38,468 bases of DNA. Origin: a virus. A program made the position numbers and the translations under genes. The notes under the pieces are model-generated. The model was not told the origin of the DNA and searched no databases. It worked only from the letters and a program-made list of their open reading frames with translations. This document shows positions 22,915 to 31,111 of this stretch, in pieces; position 1 is the first letter of the stretch, and the number at the start of each line of letters is the position of its first letter. The stretch covers positions 1-38,468 of the IMG/VR virus record IMGVR_UViG_3300049846_002835. One strand, 5' to 3'.

Positions 22915-23360
22915 TACCAACTCACCTTGTCCCTAGCAAAAATTGGCTCTATTTCTTCTTCGGTTTCGCCAAAGTCAACGCCTTCGCCCGTGGACGCACT
23001 GACGGCATCTACTAATCGAAGATCGCCGTCGACAATTCTATCAAGGTCATCGTTTGGAGTTTCTATTGAATCAAGCCTCGCTTGACCAACCTGAGTTATT
23101 TGTTGGATCTGTGTTTTTACGCCAAGAATTGGCTTTATTCTTTCACACACTCTGTAAATACATATTCTCTTTAAAACCTTAAGCGATTCTGTTTCTGAGC
23201 CAGTTAAAGGCGTCTGGTACCGACAAGCAATTCTTCCGTCAATATTAGCCGACTCTTGAGAAATAAACTCATTAACTGAGTCTCCGGTGACTTTTGACGA
23301 GTTATTGAATGGAGTCCCCGAAAATTCTCTTTCTATATCTTCTAATTGACAATAATTCAT
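22914..23360 (-). CDS. DUF1320/gp36-like head-tail connector protein
   Basis: A 148-residue protein that begins MNYCQLEDIEREFSG and has IDGRIACRYQTPL followed by helices, as in Mu gp36/DUF1320 and gp6-like head completion proteins (a short strand, an Asp-Gly block, an Arg-Tyr-x-x-Pro-Leu block, then a helix with an A/I-Y-x-x-x-R pattern). The ATG at 23360 has GGGA upstream; the open frame extends to 23417 without a better site. It probably attaches to the portal to receive the tail. Confidence 0.7.
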   Translation of the reverse strand: MNYCQLEDIEREFSGTPFNNSSKVTGDSVNEFISQESANIDGRIACRYQTPLTGSETESLKVLKRICIYRVCERIKPILGVKTQIQQITQVGQARLDSIETPNDDLDRIVDGDLRLVDAVSASTGEGVDFGETEEEIEPIFARDKVSW

Positions 23361-23361
23361 A

Positions 23362-24018
23362 TTAATTCCCACATAACCATGTTTTATAAAATACAGCCCC
23401 ATAGTCTCTTGCGCCATCTGGAAGATTGGTTGGCTTGAAATAGTTCAAGCTAACCACTGACGAGGATGTATTTAAAGAGGAAACGGTTTCTGATGCGCCA
23501 GAAAGCTCTAGGAATGAAAAATAAGCACTGCCAGAAAGACAATCATTTAGCCCCAGTCTATCGCCAAAACCAACATCCCAAAGTGCCCCATAAGGCGAAG
23601 CCTCCACTGGAAATTGAATAGATGTGATAGAGCGATAAGTTTTAGTTGACTCAACCGCAATCGATTGCCCCGAAGTAACGGCTAGATTCTCAGTAATTAC
23701 AGCACCCAAAATATCTACGCCTGTTAAAGCAATATTTCCTGCCGCCACGTCCGCCGTAGTACCGACTGGCGTGACTAGGATACTCCTAGCAACGTCTGGC
23801 TGAGACAAGAAGTTCGTTGTTGTTACTGCGCCCGACCCAGTATCTCCGGCAAAATCGTCAAGCATATTAATAGCAGTCCCGTCGGCAATATTTATAAATG
23901 ATTGCTTATAAGGAAGTATTTGATTTGGAGTTTTAATATCTAAAGATCTTCTTTCGTAACTAGCAAAAACCTCTAATGGGTAGAGAGCGGAAAAAAGAAT
24001 TAATAATAAAAATTTCAT
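23362..24018 (-). CDS. Virion-associated-type protein with Sec signal peptide, 218 aa
   Basis: Residues 1-20 (MKFLLLILFSALYPLEVFAS) are a typical signal peptide and no other start codon follows it closely. The body repeats a beta-rich pattern: ARSILVTPVGTTADVAAGNI, TGVDILGAVITENL, YRSITSIQFPVEASPYGALW and VGFGDRLGLNDC. It resembles small proteins found next to the major capsid gene in many siphoviruses (V-T-P, G-T-x-x-x-G-x-x-I-x-E blocks), thought to decorate heads or build appendages. A signal on such a protein is unexpected. It lies between the capsid and connector genes, with GGAG upstream. Confidence 0.7.
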   Translation of the reverse strand: MKFLLLILFSALYPLEVFASYERRSLDIKTPNQILPYKQSFINIADGTAINMLDDFAGDTGSGAVTTTNFLSQPDVARSILVTPVGTTADVAAGNIALTGVDILGAVITENLAVTSGQSIAVESTKTYRSITSIQFPVEASPYGALWDVGFGDRLGLNDCLSGSAYFSFLELSGASETVSSLNTSSSVVSLNYFKPTNLPDGARDYGAVFYKTWLCGN

Positions 24019-24035
24019 ACTCTTGTCTCCGCAAA

Positions 24036-24057
24036 GAAAAAAGGGGCCGAAGCCCCC
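24036..24057 (-). terminator. Terminator after the major capsid gene
   Basis: On the minus strand GGGGC and GCCCC pair around a TTCG tetraloop and are followed by six Ts. This is a strong rho-independent terminator ten bases after the capsid stop codon, so the head connector and tail genes downstream should receive less transcript than capsid. Confidence 0.88.
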
Positions 24058-24066
24058 TTGTGATTA

Positions 24067-25011
24067 TTAAGCTAATGTGTCAGAAATTAAGTAACCGCAG
24101 TCAAAGTTTACGCCCTTGAAGCCATAAACATCTTTTACGATAACTTGAGTTGATTCAGGAGGATTGTCTACTTGTGACTTATAAACTTTCTTCCCTTCGC
24201 TTCCTCTTAAAGTTAAATAGTATCCTAATGACTGTTGCTTCTTAGCTGCTTGCGCAGGAGCTAAGTAAAGCAATACAGAGTCAGAATACAAACTTCCAAG
24301 AGAAGCTGTTTGGCCTTCTTTTGCAGAATTATAGCCAACATTTGGAACGTGAAGGAATTGAACCTTCATGAACTTTTGGATGTCTTCATAAGTCAAAGCT
24401 CCAGCCTTGTCATACTTAAACCCTAGGTTCTCGATCACTTCTGGATGATATGAAAGAACTTCAGCAACATTCGAAGGGACGATTGCTCTATTTGCAAATT
24501 GCTTTACGTCGTCCCAAATTGCCACTCTCGCCGCCTTAATGTCAGTGATAGGGCTAGATGTTGAATAAGCTGACCACTGATTTGCGCCTGCTAAAGTTGT
24601 CTTGTTTGTCGCATGATAGTTAGCCGCAGTCATAACTTCGGTAGCGAATGCGTTTTCTTTGTTCAGCCAAATTAGACCAGTCAATTCCTCAGTCGTGTCC
24701 GATTCTTTATCGAATGGGTCATCGAAATTAATCTTGTCTTCTGGCGTAATTGTGTCAGCTAATCCGTGAGCCGTTAAAAGAAACGACTTCGCCGTGTCTG
24801 GCTTAACTGTTTCAACGTGACGAGCTTCGCCTTTCCCAATCATTTCATCGTTTTCAAGGATGACGTGATCTTTCATGTACTGGCCGATCAATCCAGACAT
24901 TTGCCCAACAGCAAGTTTTGGCAATGCTACTTCAGAAATAAAACCATCAGGGATAAATTTATTCGATACGCCCGAGAGGTACTTATCGACTTGTGCTTTA
25001 TTTTGCGACAT
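24067..25011 (-). CDS. Major capsid protein
   Basis: A 314-residue protein with FIPDGFISEVALPKLAVGQM near the N-terminus and ARVAIWDDVKQFANRAIVPS in the middle, the pattern of head proteins that follow a Mu-type protease and a decoration protein. PESTQVIVKDVYGFKGVNFD forms the C-terminal strand. GGAGTTAAAA precedes the ATG and a strong terminator follows the stop. About 400 copies would form the shell if the head is an ordinary T=7 icosahedron, which is an inference. Gene order (portal, protease/scaffold, decoration, capsid) supports the call. Confidence 0.85.
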   Translation of the reverse strand: MSQNKAQVDKYLSGVSNKFIPDGFISEVALPKLAVGQMSGLIGQYMKDHVILENDEMIGKGEARHVETVKPDTAKSFLLTAHGLADTITPEDKINFDDPFDKESDTTEELTGLIWLNKENAFATEVMTAANYHATNKTTLAGANQWSAYSTSSPITDIKAARVAIWDDVKQFANRAIVPSNVAEVLSYHPEVIENLGFKYDKAGALTYEDIQKFMKVQFLHVPNVGYNSAKEGQTASLGSLYSDSVLLYLAPAQAAKKQQSLGYYLTLRGSEGKKVYKSQVDNPPESTQVIVKDVYGFKGVNFDCGYLISDTLA

Positions 25012-25027
25012 TTTTAACTCCTAGTTA

Positions 25028-25399
25028 TTAGTTAAGTTGATGAATGTTAAATTGTACCTCGATAATATCACCGGAAACACCCGATTGCATCGCATGGCCA
25101 ATGCACCAGTTTGTTGCAGTTCCGGCAATGCCGAGAGCGGAAGCATTCGACATAATCGAATCACCTCTTGTCACGGTTCCGCCTAATAGAACTTTAACAT
25201 GTCCACCGACTTGAACTTCGCACTGCTCGCCAGAAGCCTTGCCGCTTTCATTTAATACGCCCATGCACTTTGCGCCTGAAGATGACTGCTTAATAACATG
25301 CTTGTCGCTTGTGCCAAACTTTAAGATCTTGTATTTATCAGAAGAGAGTGATTCCCCAGCGATAAAGGCAAGAACTTTTGATTTTAAACGTGAAGCCAT
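25028..25399 (-). CDS. Capsid decoration protein (DUF2190-like)
   Basis: A 123-residue beta-rich protein. EQCEVQVGGHVKVLLGG, TRGDSIMSNASALGIAG and WCIGHAMQSGVSGDIIEVQF follow the DUF2190-type pattern of head stabilisers, which are short barrels added after the shell expands. It lies between the protease and the capsid gene. GGAGTAAAAA precedes the start. Confidence 0.78.
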   Translation of the reverse strand: MASRLKSKVLAFIAGESLSSDKYKILKFGTSDKHVIKQSSSGAKCMGVLNESGKASGEQCEVQVGGHVKVLLGGTVTRGDSIMSNASALGIAGTATNWCIGHAMQSGVSGDIIEVQFNIHQLN

Positions 25400-25409
25400 T
25401 TTTTACTCC

Positions 25410-25835
25410 TTATTTAGTTAATTCTTTTTTTGCTTGTTTTAAAGCTTCTGAGAATTTCAGGTTTTTATTTTCTTTCATTAATTCTTCAGCTCTTTTTTCA
25501 CACTTCGAGTAAGCCTCGTCTTCACTTGCTTCTTTTGTGTCTCCGCCTTTTCCGCCATGCCCATTTTCAGAAAGCTTCACGCTTTTCTGAAGAGAGATGA
25601 ATTTCTCCATATCTCCGGCTAAAAAAGACTCACGCTGAGCCTCCACTGCTTTTCCTTCGGCCATAAGCGTATTGAAGCGAGAAGTTTTTTCTGCGAGTTG
25701 CTTGTCTTTTTTAAGTGTTTCAATTTCACTTTTTAAGCCACCAACCATGGCCATAAGAGCGGCTGGATCTTTTACGCCTAGGTCTGTTTCTAGCTTGCTA
25801 TATTCGTCAAGCTTCTTTTTTTCTAATTCATTCAT
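25410..25835 (-). CDS. Nested scaffold protein from an internal start (gpZ-like)
   Basis: An in-frame ATG at 25835 within the protease gene is preceded by AAGGAGAGGATTCG, one of the best ribosome sites in the region. The product would be 141 residues, mostly charged coiled coil (SEIETLKKDKQLAEKTSRFN) and a Lys-rich C-terminus that can bind the shell. This copies the Mu I/Z and lambda C/Nu3 plan, in which the protease tail is made separately as the scaffold core. Confidence 0.7.
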   Translation of the reverse strand: MNELEKKKLDEYSKLETDLGVKDPAALMAMVGGLKSEIETLKKDKQLAEKTSRFNTLMAEGKAVEAQRESFLAGDMEKFISLQKSVKLSENGHGGKGGDTKEASEDEAYSKCEKRAEELMKENKNLKFSEALKQAKKELTK

Positions 25836-26501
25836 CGAATCCTCTCCTTGTTGAGTTTCGTTTAATTCACCTTTTTTAAGCATTGCATAAGCGATCGCCA
25901 AGGCTTGGTCTTGCGAATAGCCTTCAGCAATTAATTTTTTTACTTTTTCTCTAAAAGCATCGTTTGCTAAAAGAAAAGCATTTGCCTTTGATGCGTCAAT
26001 TTCCGAAAGGGTTGTTGCGGAGACCATTCTTTTAACGACTGGTCTGTTCGTAAGGGCTGCGCCTAATAAAACGCATCCGTGATTTATGCCTGTTTCGTTA
26101 TCAATATAGTTGGAATCAAAATCTGCTGAAATATAAGCGTACTGCTTATCGCTTAAGGCTGCAGTGCCAAGGGAGTTTAATTCAACCTCGGCCCACAATT
26201 CTTTTTTGCCCTCAACGTCTCTAACGTCGAGTTTTTTAAACCAAGCATAAGCCCGTCTATCTGAGTCATGTGCTTCGTCTAAAGATATCTTAATGCCTCT
26301 TACATCCTTATCGAAATTTTCTTTCATTTGGTAAAGCATTTTTGAAGTAACTTCAACCTTTCCATACCTAGGATCTTGGATAGAACATTCTCTTAAAACT
26401 TGAATCCAAGTTGTCTTTCTCATGTTGTCAACTTCATTGAATTTAAGTTCGCCGAATTTGATTTCAATAAGGTCACTGAAAAGTTTTGGTGATGTGTTCA
26501 T
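25410..26501 (-). CDS. Head maturation protease fused to scaffold (Mu gpI-like)
   Basis: A 363-residue protein. The N-terminal 190 residues, with GIKISLDEAHDSDRRAYAWF, ELWAEVELNSLG and YAYISADFDSNYID, match Mu gpI-type proteases; the family cleaves scaffold and capsid precursors with a Ser/His/Asp-type arrangement. The C-terminal 170 residues are a charged coiled coil that acts as scaffold. GGAG lies nine bases before the ATG at 26501, chosen over an upstream start at 26516. An internal start for the scaffold alone is described separately. Confidence 0.83.
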   Translation of the reverse strand: MNTSPKLFSDLIEIKFGELKFNEVDNMRKTTWIQVLRECSIQDPRYGKVEVTSKMLYQMKENFDKDVRGIKISLDEAHDSDRRAYAWFKKLDVRDVEGKKELWAEVELNSLGTAALSDKQYAYISADFDSNYIDNETGINHGCVLLGAALTNRPVVKRMVSATTLSEIDASKANAFLLANDAFREKVKKLIAEGYSQDQALAIAYAMLKKGELNETQQGEDSMNELEKKKLDEYSKLETDLGVKDPAALMAMVGGLKSEIETLKKDKQLAEKTSRFNTLMAEGKAVEAQRESFLAGDMEKFISLQKSVKLSENGHGGKGGDTKEASEDEAYSKCEKRAEELMKENKNLKFSEALKQAKKELTK

Positions 26502-26543
26502 GTTAATATGCTCCATTAAAAGGTTATCTGAGTCAATTATTTT

Positions 26544-28688
26544 TTAACCCTTGCAACAAGGCTCACCTAGCGTTATCGACTCTTGGGCCTTCTTTGAAAG
26601 AGCCAGAGTTGAAGATATATCTGGATTGCCTTTGTCACCTTTTAGGTTCACGACCCAATAACTTTTGCAGTTATGGTGAAGTGGTGGTTGATACTTTTGG
26701 ACTGCAGGATCGTTGTAGGCAAAAGTCATTCCGTTTAATTCCTGACAAATAGCGGAAACAGGATCGGCATTTTGAAAGGTGTAAGACTCTATTTGTTCTT
26801 CAGCCTCGTCGAATATTTCTTGCCTTCCTTCGTTAACCAACTGGCTCGCAGTGATGTCGGCTCCGACTTGAAAATAAGATGCGCTCAATAGTTTATCTAC
26901 GGAATCAGTTAAATCTTTCTGAATCACTTTTGGATCAGAAGATGAGCTTACCGAATTCTGGTATTGAAGCGACGAAGCTTTTTCTATATCTGCGATCTGG
27001 GTATTGGCAATTAGTTCAGCCTTCGCCTTTATTCTAGACCTTTGTGCCCTTGTTAACTTATCGATGCTTGCTAATTTAACGCTTCTTTTTAATTCCTGAT
27101 TAGCTGATTGATTCGCTTGCAATGTATGTCGTGAGTAGACTTCGGAGAGTTCGGCTATATACGCAGGAAGGCCCGTGACATTTACTTTATTTGGTGCCTG
27201 ATATTTCGCCCCATCTCCAAGTGCTTCGTATTGGGCCATGGTTTTAGATATTACTTGTTCGGCGAATTGTTTAAGGTTTTTTGAGAAAACTTCCTTTAGC
27301 TCGCTGGATGCATCTTCAATTAAGACTGGCGGTTTTTTACTTTTTTTTTCTGCAAAGTTGTATGGGCTAGCCGGATCAGGCTTTTTTCTTTCTGTTTCTT
27401 TTTCACGTTCAGGGAGCTTAAGTCTTCTTCTGATGTCGGTCTCAAGCCTCTCATCTGGCGTTATTATATTCGCCCCAGAAAGTGAAGATAGGATATTCGC
27501 AAGCTCGGTTCCTGCCTTGTCGTTAATTCCAGTACAGACGATTTTAACCCTTCTAATGCCATCCTCAAAATTAAGATCGACTAATTGCTGGACGAGGGAT
27601 TTATTTAGTTTGTCGCAAATCATCTTGGATATAAATTCAAGAGAGGATAAGAAGAAGTCAGACAAGTCAGACCCAAGCGCATAAGAACCGCCTGAACCGT
27701 TTTGGCCAAGCTGAAGGAAGTTAGCAAGGAAAGCTTGAACCATTTCGTTGTTTTCTGACTCTACTGTTACCCTTAGCTTCTGGGGGTCAAACTTATTCTC
27801 AACCATTTCAATGTCCCAGTCTTTTGGAAGCATAAGGAATGAGACTTGCCCCTTAACGTACTTAGTAAGCATCTCCCTTGCTCGCCTATAAGATGAAGAG
27901 GACTGCTCACCGTCGTCGCATTTCACGACAGGGATAGGGATTGCGTTATTTTGATTTCCAATTGCTTCTTGCTTAAGGGCCATTAACTTTCTAAGGTAGG
28001 CACCATAACATGAGCGGAGCATCGAGATCCCTTCGTAATTATCACCTTCTTTGTCTATGGCAAAATGCAATAAAAACTCAGATGGGATTTCAACTAATCT
28101 TCCGTTATCTCCATAGGCTTCTTGAATAATATTTCTTAGGGTTCCGTCGTGGTTGGTAATCCACTGCTCAATGGTTTTTTGTGAAAGCCACTTAACCGAT
28201 TTAAAAGAATTATAACTACCAATCTCTGGATCTTTCAAAACAACCTTATGAGTAATTTCAAACAAGGAGTAACCAAACGCCACCATTGTTAAGATCTCGC
28301 CAATAAACTCATCGAACGTCTTTGCTTCGTTTTCAAATAAAGCTTTTTGGGTGATATAATATTGCTTATCTGCCTCTGGGGAATCTTCCAGTTTTTCTAT
28401 ACTCCAAGAGGCAGATTTAATTGGATTACAAACAGACTTAATACACATAACTACTTTAGGGTCGCTTCTTCTCATTTGGTCGTATTTGGTAGCCGCATCT
28501 TTGCCTTTGAGGTCGGCAAGGTATTCTTCGTCGATATAGCCAGAATATGACTCCGTTCCTGACGTACCAACTTCAATAACCTTAACAGGTGTTTCGCCTA
28601 TTAACTTCATCGATTTTGGAGTTACTTCTTCTCTTTCTTTTGATTGACCAATTCCGAGACCTGAAAATAAATCTTTTATTGAAGCCAT
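26544..28688 (-). CDS. Portal protein fused to a MuF-like head morphogenesis domain
   Basis: A 714-residue protein. Residues about 55-420 follow Mu gp29-type (DUF935) portals: SDPKVVMCIKSVCNPIKSA, AFGYSLFEITHKV and the long helices after LKLPEREK. Residues about 440-714 form a second unit that ends CQELNGMTF, PPLHHNCKSYWVV, the signature end of MuF/gp7-type head proteins. Separate genes in Mu are therefore one polypeptide here. The portal forms the DNA entry ring and MuF proteins are usually minor internal head proteins. The ATG at 28688 overlaps the terminase stop (TAATG). Confidence 0.87.
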   Translation of the reverse strand: MASIKDLFSGLGIGQSKEREEVTPKSMKLIGETPVKVIEVGTSGTESYSGYIDEEYLADLKGKDAATKYDQMRRSDPKVVMCIKSVCNPIKSASWSIEKLEDSPEADKQYYITQKALFENEAKTFDEFIGEILTMVAFGYSLFEITHKVVLKDPEIGSYNSFKSVKWLSQKTIEQWITNHDGTLRNIIQEAYGDNGRLVEIPSEFLLHFAIDKEGDNYEGISMLRSCYGAYLRKLMALKQEAIGNQNNAIPIPVVKCDDGEQSSSSYRRAREMLTKYVKGQVSFLMLPKDWDIEMVENKFDPQKLRVTVESENNEMVQAFLANFLQLGQNGSGGSYALGSDLSDFFLSSLEFISKMICDKLNKSLVQQLVDLNFEDGIRRVKIVCTGINDKAGTELANILSSLSGANIITPDERLETDIRRRLKLPEREKETERKKPDPASPYNFAEKKSKKPPVLIEDASSELKEVFSKNLKQFAEQVISKTMAQYEALGDGAKYQAPNKVNVTGLPAYIAELSEVYSRHTLQANQSANQELKRSVKLASIDKLTRAQRSRIKAKAELIANTQIADIEKASSLQYQNSVSSSSDPKVIQKDLTDSVDKLLSASYFQVGADITASQLVNEGRQEIFDEAEEQIESYTFQNADPVSAICQELNGMTFAYNDPAVQKYQPPLHHNCKSYWVVNLKGDKGNPDISSTLALSKKAQESITLGEPCCKG

Positions 28689-30169
28689 TACCAATTCCCT
28701 TGAATAATTCTGTCTAAATCTGAATCTATAGAAGATGATTGCATACTTTCGTCCGTATTAAAAGAGCCTGACTTTCCAAGTCTGTCTAAAGCCTGTGTCA
28801 TGGCATCTACTTGGTCATCGTTTTTTGCACTTGGGAATGTTGTTATCTCAAGAACAAACCCGTCAACCCATGCTGTTTTTCTTGGATGCGGAATCCAAAC
28901 GTCACCGGCCTCAAATGTAGGTTCGCAAGCCCTAAGTCTTGCTTCTTTTGATGTTTTTGGATTGACAGGGATAACGCCAGAGATCTTTTTCTTTACGACA
29001 TCGATAATGGCTGGGCCGTTAGCTTTGTCTTCTATAAGAGTTAGATGTGGCTTCCATTTATCATTTAAATCTTTAATTGCCTTTAGCGTGTCGTTGAAAG
29101 ACATCCTGTCTCTGACTTGGTCAATTAGATATTTTTGAGACCCAATCTTTCCCCAGATCTGACCAACAACAAAGTCAGAATTATTGGTTTCTTTAAATGC
29201 ACAGTCCCAAGAAGATAGGATAAGGTCAAAATAAGGTGGAAGATTCTCCCAATATTTTAGCCATTTCGATTTAATAATAGCACCTGAAGGTGGAGCTGGC
29301 CTTTGTTGATATAGAGAAATCCACGTTGAAGATGGTGCGTTTGCTTTAACTTTTAGATAATGTTCTGTGGAAAACTTTTCTAGCCAAATACTCTCACCAA
29401 CATTTCTTGGGTCTAATTCACTTGGCCCATCTTCGTTTAAGGCTGGAAATGAAATAACTTCAAACTGATCTGCATTAGGATCTTTCTTGGCTTGCTCAAG
29501 TATCTTGCCGGCCAAATCATTTTCATGCCATCGTGTCAGGATAATTAATTTCCCAACATTGCTTCCCTCTGCCCGTGTGCAGAAAACCGAGTTATACCAT
29601 TCCCATGTATTCATCTGAAACGAAAGTGATTGGGCGTCTTTTGGGTTTTTAACTGGGTCATCTACGATAAGGTAATCTGCACCCATGGCAGTTAAGGTTC
29701 CGCCGATTGATGTTGAAAAATAGTATCCGCCAAAGACCGTGTCTGTTTTCTGGGAATTTACCACAAGATTGCGCCAATGTGGGAAGCTTCCCTTGTCGCA
29801 GTTCGTAGGCAAAATTTTCCCAAATAGTTTAATAAACTCCGGTGAGGATAAGATCTTTTGGACGTCCCTAGACTCCTGACCAGCTAAGGAATCGCCATAA
29901 GTAGCCCCGACCACCTTGCGATTTGGGAATCTGCCTAGAATATTTGATATCGCCCTTTTCTTCAGCTCTGATTTACCAACTCTAGGAGGCATAAAAATCA
30001 TCAGATTGAGGATTTCTCTATTAACCCATTTATTAAGCTTGTCTATAACAACCCTGTGATGCCAGTTTTCTTTAAAGCCTTTGAATGTGTAGTGAGTAAA
30101 ATGACCAACATTACGACGGGCCATCTCTTCTTGGATTTCTTCTTCTGTAGCGTCTATGAAAGCATTCAT
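28688..30169 (-). CDS. terL: Terminase large subunit
   Basis: A 493-residue packaging motor. PPRVGKSE at 61-68 is the Walker A motif, YLIVDD at 166-171 Walker B with the catalytic acid, and LILTRWHENDLAG at 209-221 the coupling region. The C-terminal RNase-H-like nuclease shows Asp322 (SSWDCAF), Glu380-Asp381 (LIEDKANGPA) and the DDQVDA cluster at 451-456. It translocates DNA into the head and cuts concatemers. The ATG directly follows the stop of the small zinc protein. Circular permutation of the genome suggests headful cutting, but this is not proven by the sequence. Confidence 0.95.
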   Translation of the reverse strand: MNAFIDATEEEIQEEMARRNVGHFTHYTFKGFKENWHHRVVIDKLNKWVNREILNLMIFMPPRVGKSELKKRAISNILGRFPNRKVVGATYGDSLAGQESRDVQKILSSPEFIKLFGKILPTNCDKGSFPHWRNLVVNSQKTDTVFGGYYFSTSIGGTLTAMGADYLIVDDPVKNPKDAQSLSFQMNTWEWYNSVFCTRAEGSNVGKLIILTRWHENDLAGKILEQAKKDPNADQFEVISFPALNEDGPSELDPRNVGESIWLEKFSTEHYLKVKANAPSSTWISLYQQRPAPPSGAIIKSKWLKYWENLPPYFDLILSSWDCAFKETNNSDFVVGQIWGKIGSQKYLIDQVRDRMSFNDTLKAIKDLNDKWKPHLTLIEDKANGPAIIDVVKKKISGVIPVNPKTSKEARLRACEPTFEAGDVWIPHPRKTAWVDGFVLEITTFPSAKNDDQVDAMTQALDRLGKSGSFNTDESMQSSSIDSDLDRIIQGNW

Positions 30170-30379
30170 TTAATCGAGTCTATTTTTTCGGTCTTTAAGG
30201 TAAGAAATAATATAATTGGGCCCGCATTCATGCTCTTTTGATTGGAATCCGACAAAATCTTTGCTGGTTATTGGGATATTTACTTCGACAAGCATTCCAC
30301 AATTAATACACCTTTCTTCTATTATTGCAACATTGTGCTTTAGGCTAAATGACTTCGGGTCTGTGTCTGGGTAAATCAA
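30170..30379 (-). CDS. Zinc-binding small protein, copy 1 (between TerS and TerL)
   Basis: A 69-residue protein. Cys24-x-x-Cys27 and His50-x-Cys52 can form one zinc site. It aligns without gaps with the 76-residue product of 30859-31089 over at least the first 53 residues: both begin M-I/L-Y/F-P and D-P, with the same four ligands at the same positions, followed by S-x-x-H-x-C-G. Its start overlaps the TerS stop by four bases and its stop abuts the TerL start, so it may assist packaging. Function unknown. Confidence 0.7.
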   Translation of the reverse strand: MIYPDTDPKSFSLKHNVAIIEERCINCGMLVEVNIPITSKDFVGFQSKEHECGPNYIISYLKDRKNRLD

Positions 30380-30819
30380 GCCGACTCCTCGCTTTTTAGT
30401 TTTTTAACCAAATCAAGATATTTCTCTAATTCTTCATCGGATAGCTTTTTAAGGTCTGGCTTGTTTTGAAAGACAACGGGATGCTCTTCGCTTCCCTCGT
30501 GGATGATTTTATTTACAGCTGGATATTGTTGCCTAAAGCGAGACTGAAGAGTGAATTGAACTTGCCTACCATCTATCTTTCCATTAGACCGAGTCTTTTG
30601 TCCCGACGCTCCCATTACGTTTAAGGTTTCCCAAAATTTCAACCCCTCTAATTCAGCCATTTTCTTGGCTTCAGCGAACTCGGGAAACCTCTTAACCCAA
30701 TCATATAGGCAGTCTCGACTAACTCCAACCTCGGCCCCAAAGGAGTCGAATGAATAGCCTTTCTTCATGTGGTCAATTACTTTTTGGCAGAATTCATATT
30801 TAAATTGCAAGATACGCAT
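30376..30819 (-). CDS. terS: Terminase small subunit
   Basis: A 147-residue protein with an N-terminal helix-turn-helix, KKGYSFDSFGAEVGVSRDCL then YDWVKRFPEF, a central helical part and an acidic Lys-rich C-terminal helix (LSDEELEKYLDLVKKL) expected to contact the large subunit. Small terminases form rings that select phage DNA. It lies 200 bases upstream of TerL. No clear ribosome site precedes the ATG, so the exact start is less certain. The stretch 30820-30858 upstream contains CCTAG twice and could hold part of a packaging site. Confidence 0.8.
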   Translation of the reverse strand: MRILQFKYEFCQKVIDHMKKGYSFDSFGAEVGVSRDCLYDWVKRFPEFAEAKKMAELEGLKFWETLNVMGASGQKTRSNGKIDGRQVQFTLQSRFRQQYPAVNKIIHEGSEEHPVVFQNKPDLKKLSDEELEKYLDLVKKLKSEESA

Positions 30820-30858
30820 GACGCTAGGATATCATTGTGCACTAGGTAAAATCAAGCA

Positions 30859-31089
30859 TTAGAGGATTTTTGTCCAATACTCAATTTCTTCTTTGCTAAC
30901 CGGAACTAAAATCTTTCTCGTGTATTTTCCACCGCATCCATGATCACGACTTTTTAAACCACGATAACCTTTGAAGGCAAACGGCACATCCGTGACAATC
31001 TCTTTCTTGCACTTTGGACAGTTTGCGTGTTTGATTTTAAGATCGTACTTTTGAGCCCAAACTTCTGGATCTTCTTGAGGAAAAAGCAT
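30859..31089 (-). CDS. Zinc-binding small protein, copy 2 (before TerS)
   Basis: A 76-residue paralogue of the 30170-30379 protein. The start at 31089 has GGAG four bases upstream and gives an ungapped match to the paralogue from residue 1; the open frame continues to 31179, but that part overlaps another small gene. Cys24, Cys27, His50 and Cys52 are the shared ligands. The C-terminal tail (PVSKEEIEYWTKIL) is longer and charged. The pair flanks the small terminase gene. Confidence 0.72.
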   Translation of the reverse strand: MLFPQEDPEVWAQKYDLKIKHANCPKCKKEIVTDVPFAFKGYRGLKSRDHGCGGKYTRKILVPVSKEEIEYWTKIL

Positions 31090-31111
31090 AACACTCCATG
31101 TATTGGCCTGA

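Noticed and set aside
27238-27684. 148-codon plus-strand frame inside the portal gene
   Set aside because: It is antisense to a recognised domain, is Ser/Leu-rich as expected of a shadow frame, and has no ribosome site.
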